DNA from: Laguncularia racemosa
Taxonomy: Eukaryota; Streptophyta; Magnoliopsida; Myrtales; Combretaceae
Length of the DNA: 64,000 nt
Assembly: GCA_037954665.1 (NCBI GenBank)
Contig: JBBMOL010000138.1
Span: 1 to 64,000 of the forward strand
Direction of reading: 5' to 3'
Shown here: positions 56,507 through 64,000 of the stretch, one piece after another
Layout: each line of letters begins with the position of its first letter
How positions within the stretch are numbered: the stretch's first letter is position 1
The notes under the pieces: model-generated
Seen by the model: the letters and a program-made list of their open reading frames with translations, nothing else
Databases searched by the model: none
What the model was told of the DNA's origin: nothing
Position numbers and translations under genes: made by a program

Positions 56507-57400
56507 GAATTTTTTTATTATTTTATTTTATTTTATTTTATTTATTTAGTTATTTTTTCGAATTTCCTTAATTATTTATTTGTTATTTAATTCAAAAAAT
56601 GTTAGAATTTAGATTAGTTTTTTTTTAGGAATTAATTTAGGATGAATAATAATAAGAATAAATAATTAATAATAAATGATAAAAATGTGAAAATATAAAG
56701 AAAATGATGAAAAATATTAGAAAAAAATAATAAGAATTTAAATTTTAGTTTAGGGTAGATAAATAATATAGGAGAAAATATTTCAATAAAATTTAATAAA
56801 AATTATAAAAATTAATGAAAATTATAAAAATCAATAAAAATGAACAGAAAATTATAAAAAAAATTAATTAATAAAAATTTAAAATATTAGAAATGAGTTA
56901 AAAAATAGAAAGAAAATGAAATTTTTATCACTTAGAAAAATCATTTTCTTAAATAAATCCAAAATTGGTGTTTTTCCTTAAAATTATTTTTCCAACAATC
57001 AAATTATCTAGCTTAGGCTTAGATTTCTTTTAGAAAAATACTAAATGATAAAAACATAAATCAGAAGAAATTTCATAATTAAAAATCACCAACACATTAA
57101 AATTTTTTAGGAAAAGCGAACTGCGGCAAGTTTGATCTTGAATAACAGGTACGTAGGCACCCATTTGGGGCAACCCTAAAAAGAAAAAAAATCATTTTCT
57201 CATAACAGGTTATTCAAAAACAAAATAAAAGGATAACAAAAAATAAATAAAAGACATTTCGAATAAGGTTTAGATTTTAGGAAATTAGGGTGGTAACTTT
57301 AGGGTTTTAACAGGTTAGCCTCCGAACTCAGAAACTCTAGTTTTCCCTTTCCTCTTTTCACAAAAAATGAAAAGAGGAAATCACGCTGACTAGTGGTCCA

Positions 57401-57433
57401 AATTAGGATTAACCCGCTCAATTAATCCTAATT
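57401..57433 (+). other. Perfect hairpin in family A solo LTR
   Basis: Arms AATTAGGATTAA and TTAATCCTAATT with loop CCCGCTCAA. A second hairpin, CCCAACT-TC-AGTTGGG, follows at about 57442-57457. Confidence 0.82.
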
Positions 57434-57573
57434 CAATCTTTCCCAACTTCAGTTGGGTGGCAACTCCAAAACAAAATGAAATTCCTAACTCAAGTTGAGG
57501 GTCTACATTAGATGAGCATAGGGTCTAGTATAGATCGAATTAGGAATGGGAAAATAAAAAATTATACTCGACA

Positions 57574-58987
57574 AGACCCATAGCATATTTTAGTGAGAAG
57601 TTGAGTGGTGCAACTTTAAACTATTCTATATATGATAAGGAATTTTATTCCTTAGTGAGGGCTCTCGTGACATAGCAGCATTATCTCCTCCCGAGAGAGT
57701 TTATTCTTTATACAAATCATGAATCTTTAAAACATTTCAGGGGACAGCAGAATTTGTCTAAACGCCAAGCTAAGTGGGTGGAGTTTTTGGAGGGTTTTGC
57801 TTATGTGATAAAGTACAAGAAGGATAATCAGAATATAATTGCTGACGCTTTATCATGACGATATGTACTTATCACTTCTCTTTAGTCAAAACTATTGGGT
57901 TTTAAATTATTGAAAGAACAGTATATATGTGATGAGGAATTCAAAACTGTTATGAAGATGTGTTATGGGGGAAAGATGCATGATGGTTATTACGTGATTG
58001 AGGGGTTTCTGTATAAATCAAGAAAACTATGTATTCCTTTTGGATCTGTGAGGGAGTTATTGTTGAGGGGAGCACATGCTGGTGGATTGTCTAGATACTT
58101 TGGAGAGAAGAGAACCCTAGCCATATTGAGGGAGAATTTCTATTGGAAGAGTATGATAAAGGATGTCCATAGGGTATTAGAAAGGTGTGGTGTTTATAAG
58201 AGAGCTAAAGGGAAGAAAGGTGCACAAGGTGAGTAGATGCCTTTGCCTATACCAGATAAACCCTAGACTGATATTAGTATGGATTTTATGTTGGGGTTAC
58301 CTAGAACACAAAGAGGAAAAGACTCTATTATGGTGGTTGTTGACAGCTTTAGTAAAATGTCACATTTTGTGCCTTGTCACAAAACAGATGATGCCCTTTT
58401 TATTGTTAACATTTTTGTGCAGGAAATTATCAAATTACATGAAGTCCCATACATCATATTGTCAGACAGAGACATTAAGTTTCTTAGTTTCTTTTGGAAG
58501 ACATTATGGAAAAGACTAGGTATTAAGCTGATGTACAGTAGCTCTTGCCATCCACAGACAGACGAACAAATAGAAGTTGTCAACTGTACGCTTGGGAATC
58601 TACTTAGAGCAACGGTTGGCAAAAATCTTACTGATTGGGACTTGTGTCTTCCTATTGTTGAGTTCGCTTACAATGGGTTTACTCATAGTTCAACTAATAA
58701 GTCTCCCTTTGAAGTTGTTTATGGCTATAATCCTTCTATTCCATTGGATTTTATAGCAGGACCAGCAATAAAGGAAGAGAGTCTTAATGGAGTTGACCGA
58801 GCCAGGCAAATTCAGCACATTCATGATAGAACAACTGAACGCCTTCAGAAGACCCAAGAACAGTAGAGAATCTAGGGAAATAGACACAAAAGAACTCATC
58901 TTTATAATCCAAGTGACTTAATTTGGATTAATCTTAGTAGGGACAGGTTTTCACATAAGAAGTCAAAGAAGTTGTTTCCTAGATCAG
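57574..58987 (+). pseudogene. Family C RNase H-integrase, right of solo LTR
   Basis: RNase H: SEKLSGATLNYSIYDKEFY, LYTNHESLKHFRGQQNL, KWVEFLEGFAYVIKY, NIIADALS then a stop. Integrase zinc finger: HAGGLSRYFGEKRT and VLERCGVYKRAK, where the last Cys of the HHCC set is Tyr. Core: first Asp in SMDFMLGLP (about 58270-58296), second in LSDRDIKF (about 58460-58484), Glu in TDEQIEVVN (about 58558-58584). The PFEVVYGYNPS block is near 58700-58735. The C-terminal part ends at a deletion joint at about 58988. Stops near 57672, 57858, 57887, 58232, 58264 and 58864. Confidence 0.85.
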
Positions 58988-59264
58988 GTTTACACATTGT
59001 TGAACCGTGGAAGTATTTGTTGTGGAAGGGGGATCACGGTTATTTTCTTGTGGATTTTGAGTAGTAAACACGTGGGTTTTGAAGTATAATTTGTGATCAT
59101 CATTAAGGAATATACTATTATGTTGACCTATTTCATGCATTACATCATTCGGACCATATATTGCAATTAGGGTCACGCTACAATTGCTTCACCTTGAACC
59201 GAATTGTCTTAGTCATTTTATTTGGTTTAATTTGCATGTGCTTAATCCCCTTTTAGGCACATCA
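58988..59264 (+). repeat. Truncated 3' LTR of family C element
   Basis: Matches the last 285 bp of the 5' LTR (52494-52778) with small changes including a short internal deletion near 59218. The first about 732 bp of the LTR are missing. Confidence 0.88.
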
Positions 59265-59466
59265 CTTACAATCTCAAGGCCGGCGGCTTTGATTGTTGAA
59301 AGCCAATCTTCAAAGCTGATCTACTCATGTTTGCACTCCAAGCTTTTATAGACTTGAAATAGCATAGTAAATCTAATTAAGTACCATTTCCTTAGAATTT
59401 CCAAAATATTAGTGAAAATTTAACATGATTCGTACAATAAAATTTGAGTAGAATATACCCTTATCA
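59265..59466 (-). repeat. Athila 5' LTR, U3 part (right of insertion)
   Basis: Matches about 36640-36814 of the 3' LTR. TATAAAAG (minus) at 59343-59350. Ends TTATCA at 59466. Confidence 0.88.
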
Positions 59467-59803
59467 GAAGACAATGATAATACATTGCCTTCGAGTGTAG
59501 AGACACGATTTACTTAAAAATAAGTTTGTGGTGAGAACATTTAAAGTAACTATAAGTTATATCTAAACTCAAAAGATGCTTTCTTCTAGGTAACTTCATT
59601 GTTAAATTTTCTTAGTAGAAATCGATTTTGACTTGGAGCATAAGATGAGGAAGGTGAATATATTGATAGATGCCTTAAGTAGGAAGGTGGAATTAGTAGT
59701 CAATAGCAAGTTGGAGATTGATCTCTTGGCCTATATTTGGGAGGGGATATAATAGGATGAGTTAGCTAAAGCTTTATGAATCCAATGCAAGGAAGGGATG
59801 ACT
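59467..59803 (+). pseudogene. Galadriel-like RNase H, right part after the nest
   Basis: Resumes the frame cut at 35407: MTMIIHCLRV, stop, RHDLLKNKFVVRT, then in pieces EIDFDLEHKMRKVNI and DALSRKVEL, and the start of the RNase H-integrase linker up to about 59803. Homology ends there; integrase and 3' LTR are not in the window. Confidence 0.75.
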
Positions 59804-60469
59804 ACTATTATGTGATTCAAACCTATAACTGCTAGAATTTTCATATACATAAGATACAAAACCCTTTCAATTGATTAAAAAATACATTTAACTTACTATC
59901 AAGTGAAAATGTCATAATTTACACTGCTAATAGAATTGAGTAGGAAAAAGATAAAATGAATTTGATGTTTGAAATAATCCAAAGTTGATTTGTATAAATC
60001 AACCCAAACTTTTCCCAACAATAATAAGCAGAAATAAGGTGCCACAAACACTTTAGACTTACTAACATAATATTGCACACATGAATCTTGTCTACCAACA
60101 ATGATGATTGCTAAGGAAAAACGTCAATGCAAAACCACCATAATAATATCAAGAATTTGATCTAAGTAATCTACATACAAGAAAAGAATGAGAAAGTGCT
60201 AGGAAGTGAATTTTCATGAAAAAAAAAAAAGGTTTTATGGGAATTGACAAAAACCTTCGCTAACTTCACCTTCAGTGACCATGTTCAATGTACAAGTGGA
60301 GACAGCAATCACAACATTTAACAAGTTCTAGACCAAAACTTTGACTTGGAAACTATTCCAATTCTAAAATAGATTCTATTTGTTTACGTGTAGGGTTTTG
60401 TTTGGCTTTCCTTTTTCTTTACCGTGACTATGTGTAGTGACTTACCTAATAGGTCTGATTCTTGAACCT
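59804..60469. other. Non-coding stretch, nothing recognised
   Basis: AT-rich with no supported feature. TTCAAGAATCAGACC on the minus strand near 60455-60470 may be a worn Met-type PBS for the LTR to its right. Confidence 0.35.
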
Positions 60470-62830
60470 GTTCAACATTCCTATAACTATCCTTGATAAT
60501 TGTAAGTGGATTGTTATGTCGTCTCTGAATTAGAGATAAGGCAAATTTAGCTAATCGTGAACCTGTAACTCTAACCTGTATGTAATTCTATAAACGTCTT
60601 GTAAAATGGCGCTAACAACGCTATCATTTCAAATCCACATCATATATAAACACATGTACTTAAAATCTCCTATCACATCATACATCATATATATATATAT
60701 ATATATACCATCGGGATCTACATTCCCGATAAGTAGGCACAAATTATGATTAATCTTGTAGCCCTAAGTGGCTCAAAAAGATTACAAATCCAACCTTATA
60801 CACACAAATATTTACATTACAATCCAAAGATCAACACCTGTAGATCTTATTTACAAGCACTACAACATCATGTATAGGACATCCTATTACAAGTAACATA
60901 GGTTCTAAAATGGAAACTAAAGACCTGTTTGCCTCTATTGACGCTCTTTCAAATACCTGAGTCTCCAGCAACTTATTCTTTAGTACATGTACCTGAGGTT
61001 AGCAAAAACACTGACCCTTCAGCTTCTTAAGAAGCAAAGTGAGTACATAATCAAGTAACCCAGTAAAAACAAACAATAAAATCACATAACAATAACCAAC
61101 AATATTATCAAATACCTCGGAAGTGATTACTCAAGCAAGCAAGTTTTCAACTCAAAGCTATACTCGCAAGAAACCTAATTCAATTTCTTACATTTTAACA
61201 TCACCATGAGCTTACTTAATGATATTTTCCTTATAATTCCGTTTTACTAAACTCATAACCTTTTCATTAGACACCATTTCAAGTCTCTCCTATTTACTCA
61301 TAGGTCACAAATACTTTTTAATTAACCTAGGCAAAGCCTATCAACTGGTAGATAAACTACCCTCATGTACTTTTCAAAACTTAATATTTTCTTAACCAAT
61401 TAAGACATCCTTACATACTCTTTTTAGTTAGAAACATTCAGTTCACTATTCACTTGCCTCAAATAAGAGGGGTGACCAGTTCCCCATAGGTCACTGAATC
61501 GGGCCGGTTCATCAACCATGCCTTAAACCTATCCAGGTCGACTCAAAGGTCATACCACAAACTTACTGGGCAGGGAACGAAACTTTCCTTACATTAAGTG
61601 TTTTGGGTTAGTAGGTACTTACAGCCTAAATCCCATTTAATATGTTCGTAGCCTAAAACTTAGGTATACTTTAATGAAGTTATACATGTCAATGATCAGT
61701 TTTCCATTTTATTATCCATTTAGATATTTCATCATTACCAAGACAACAATAGCATGAACTCAACTAATCATATAAACCCCATCCAATAAGCTAAAAATAA
61801 CGAAGCATTACATCATAATCATAAAGCATTCAATAATTTAAGTTCATTACATCACATACAATCAGGAATAGTACAATCAAATCCCACACCCAGCTCTCAT
61901 TCTAGGATTTCTAGAATGTTCCCTTTTTCTCATAATCTAACCATATTAGGACACATAAGCAGCAATTAGCAATCTAATTCAACAATCCTCTTGCATCGAT
62001 CACAGTAATTGATCGTATAGGGTAATTTCAGCTAACAATAAGTGGTCTACATTATCAACCACTTGTACCCAAGAAAAGAGTTAAGGGGGTACTCACCTGA
62101 AACAATATATGCCAATCGAAATAGTCGCACCAGCTAAATTCCTTTGTCCTCCTCACTCAACAAAAATATCTAAATCATCAGTATATCAATCAATGTTACT
62201 CCATTTACTCTACTAAACACTAAATTGCTAATTTAGTATTCCAAACCCCTACATTCCATCCTAACCTCATATAATCTACCATTTTCCTACAATGTCTAAT
62301 TTATATACATATGGGTAAATTACACTCTATTATATATTAATGTAATTAAATTTCAATTTTGCATCGATCGCTCCCGTTTTTGTTTCGTAACTAACCTAAG
62401 CTTCTTAACATCATATTATACTTTAATGAACCTCGACTAAACATCAAACTCAACTAATCAAATAAAATTCCCTAATTTTGCTAAGGATTTAATTCAGCCA
62501 GAATAGGGTAATTGGCTTAAAAGATTCACTAAAAGTAGAAAATGACTCCAATTTGAACAATTATTGATTTGGTGATCTACTACATCATATAAGGATCTTA
62601 TATACTAAACATTACATAAAAAATACATCATTTTCCCTATTCATTTTCCAATTTAATTTCCAACTAGAACGGAACATTTCTTAAAGACCACATATTTTTT
62701 AATCAAATTTCATCAAAATAGAATTACCACATTAATATAAATACAAAATTATGCTAGAATACCAAAAATCATAATTTTTCATCGAAATTTGATATTTTTA
62801 ACAAAAATTGGAAGTTTCGGGCGTTACTGA
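60470..62830 (-). mobile_element. Probable Tekay-type Ty3 LTR, minus strand
   Basis: The minus strand starts near 62829 with AGTAACGCCCGAAACTTCC, close to the TGTAACGCCCCGAAA start common in Tekay LTRs. Within it are phrases typical of such LTRs (GATGAACCGGCCCGATTC and GACCTATGGGGAACTGG on the minus strand, 61475-61520). (TA)n at 60687-60708. TTTCAGGTGAGTACCCCC (minus, about 62087-62104) is another splice-donor-like site. The left limit is set only by the PBS-like words near 60460. No coding region. Confidence 0.4.
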
Positions 62831-63447
62831 GGACTGCTTTGTTAACCAGCCTCCAACCACCAACGTCTGCCACCACTATGTCGGGTAAAATCCTCCCCTA
62901 CCCAAAACCTTAACCCTAACTTAGCCTAGCAGCAACTTCACCCTAACCCTTTCGACCAAACAGACCAAATCCTCCCCTATGTAATTATGATTTTTCTTCA
63001 ATTTCTTCAAATTCTTATTACATCTTACTTCAATCTTGTTCTTCTTCCTCTCCTGATAATTGCATGTTGAAAATTTCAATTGCAATTTTCCCAGAAAATT
63101 CGAATGAAATGGAGAGAGTTTTGGTTTCTTTTTTTTTTAATTTTTTTTTAATGATTTTGGTTTCCTCTCTCTCTCTATCTTATATGTCCATATATATATA
63201 ATATTTACGAGTTTAGGTTTGTTTAAGTTGTGTTCTGTACAGTTTTTCCTTTTTTTTGTTTTTCTTTTTTTTTCCTAGCTATATATAAAATATAATATAA
63301 TATAATGTGTACATTTTTACATGTATATATATATATATATATGTATGTTTATATATATTCCATATATGTATATATATATATGCCCATATAATTCACATTT
63401 TTTTTTAAATTTAGCATATAACATATATATATATCCATTCATTTTAC

Positions 63448-63450
<3 letters not shown>

Positions 63451-63479
<29 letters not shown>
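63451..63479. repeat. (AC)n microsatellite
   Basis: About 14 uninterrupted AC units. Confidence 0.95.
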
Positions 63480-63484
<5 letters not shown>

Positions 63485-63519
63485 TATTTTAATTTTAACA
63501 TTATTGCTTAAGCCTAGGT

Positions 63520-63540
63520 CCTCACACTATGAGTGTGAGG
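63520..63540. other. 9-bp perfect inverted repeat
   Basis: CCTCACACT and AGTGTGAGG separated by ATG. Confidence 0.7.
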
Positions 63541-64000
63541 TAGGTTAGGGACTTAGGTTCATTTACTTTTTCTTTTTAATTTCTTATTTATTTATTTATT
63601 TATTACTTTCTTTGTGAAAGTAGGCTAACCTAGCTTGTAATGGCTTGACACGGTTTAACCTACGAGCTAAATGGGTCAAGTTCGTTTAGCCTGATTTTTA
63701 AACAAGTTGAAGAACTCAACCTTAAGCCACTTTTAATTGGTCATCTCACAAGCCTTGACCCACTTATATACCTCTACTAGTCAGTAGGAGAGAGATTCTC
63801 CTGGGCAAGAATTTTCATTTGTAGTGTCCTTTGCTTATAACCGATCATTGGAGGAGATACTAACACCTAATGCTCTAAGGCCTACTAACTAAAAAGTAGG
63901 TTTATTACTGACCAATTCGTAAGGTTAAAACCTTAAATCCCCTATTTTACCTCCTCTACTTCAATCAATGGGGGCTACCATTCCCTACCATTCAAATGGT

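Larger units (their letters stand above)
55480..57573 (+). mobile_element. Family A solo LTR, TSD AGACC, inside family C pol
   Basis: 2094 bp. TSD AGACC at 55475-55479 and 57574-57578. It starts AGTAAACACCCC (TG worn to AG) and ends ACTCGACA. No internal region, so it is a solo LTR left by LTR-LTR recombination. Taking it out with one TSD restores the RNase H phrase around KRPIAYFSEKLSG. Contains tRNA-like boxes, a G29 run, TATAAATA, AGGTAAGTC, a GGTACGTAGGCACCC motif (about 57148-57162) and hairpins. It is the innermost insertion of this branch. Confidence 0.93.
51762..59264 (+). mobile_element. Family C CRM/Reina-like chromovirus, gag-less, TSD CTTAC
   Basis: 7503 bp including the 2094-bp family A LTR. 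It has a 5' LTR (51762-52778), Met PBS, a leader without recognisable gag, protease, RT, RNase H, integrase, then a deletion that removes the integrase C-terminus, PPT and most of the 3' LTR. TSD CTTAC at 51757-51761 and 59265-59269 is perfect. The ends TGATAGG...CACATCA are intact, so the deletion came after insertion. Confidence 0.9.
35408..59466 (-). mobile_element. Athila-type Ty3 element, minus strand, holding two insertions
   Basis: Outer limits are set by LTR ends (TGATCC at 35408; TTATCA at 59466) and a TSD GATGA (35403-35407) / GAAGA (59467-59471), 4 of 5 bases. Order on the minus strand: 5' LTR (59466-59265, continuing 51761-50517), PBS (50510-50493), gag, protease, RT-RNase H, integrase, env-like ORF, 3' untranslated part, PPT (complement of 36815-36832), 3' LTR (36814-35408). 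The LTRs match in order (1407 bp and about 1440 bp in two pieces). Athila identity rests on gag (WRNHPNFSW), RT (WVSPIQVVPKKGG) and the Asp-type PBS. Inactive because of stops and insertions. Confidence 0.88.
62831..64000. other. Microsatellite-rich non-coding end of the window
   Basis: No gene seen. (TA)n tracts around 63320-63385 and 63424-63435, (AC)n at 63451-63479, (TTTA)n near 63583-63603. From about 63630, words such as TGACACGGTTTAACC and CCTTGACCCACTTATATACC suggest a worn hAT or Mutator-type MITE, but I could not define its ends. Confidence 0.4.

Noticed and set aside
63321..63548. 75-codon plus ORF
   Set aside because: Encoded by TA and AC microsatellites.

Overview
The window is plant nuclear DNA, most likely from a eudicot. 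It is AT-rich and gene-poor, and consists almost entirely of LTR retrotransposons in various states of decay, many nested inside one another. I found no convincing host gene, rRNA, functional tRNA or CRISPR array in 64 kb, which fits pericentromeric or other heterochromatin. Evidence for a plant: Ty3/gypsy proteins of plant lineages (Athila, chromovirus CRM/Reina and Galadriel types, Tat-like gag), primer-binding sites matching plant initiator-Met and Asp tRNAs, and a Ty1/copia 3' end of the SIRE/Maximus style. Lineage names come from recognising conserved protein motifs by eye, not from a search.

Layout, left part. 1-1978 is a 2-kb LTR (called family A here) on the minus strand, inserted in a CRM-like LTR fragment (1979-2598). 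2599-7365 is decayed AT-rich DNA. 7366-11821 is a plus-strand CRM-like element (family B) with gag, protease, a fused RT/integrase remnant and a 3' LTR; it interrupts an 80-bp tandem array. 12528-15398 is a second family A LTR, abutting a decayed Tat-like gag on the minus strand (15399-16040). 16064-21410 is a minus-strand family B element with both LTRs, PBS and PPT. 21411-32181 is mostly decayed sequence holding a worn Ty1/copia element (24390-27776) and a candidate hAT-like MITE (28918-29594).

Layout, right part: a nest that can be unpicked from target-site duplications. A Galadriel-like element begins at 32182 and is split in its RNase H by a minus-strand Athila element (35408-59466; TSD GATGA/GAAGA). 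The Athila element holds two insertions: a non-autonomous LTR element (43749-48522; TSD GTTTC; two 1552-bp LTRs) in its protease, and a third chromovirus, family C (51762-59264; TSD CTTAC), in its 5' LTR. Family C is itself split in its RT/RNase H region by a family A solo LTR (55480-57573; TSD AGACC). Removing each insertion with one TSD copy rejoins the interrupted reading frame or LTR. The host Galadriel frame resumes at 59467-59803. 60470-62830 looks like a Tekay-type LTR on the minus strand, and the remainder is microsatellite-rich.

Most notable observations: (1) a hairpin near the 3' end of family A LTRs whose two arms differ among the three copies only by compensatory changes; (2) the same three LTRs share a TATA box, a downstream AGGTAAGTC splice-donor-like site and tRNA-like Pol III boxes; (3) two family B copies carry different in-frame deletions that fuse RT to integrase; (4) the family B polyprotein reads through the polypurine tract into the 3' LTR; (5) palindromic ACACGGCCGTGT arrays lie upstream of TATA boxes in two otherwise different LTR families. 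I see no new defence, metabolic or regulatory gene system. The novelty here lies in retroelement structure and cis-acting sequence.
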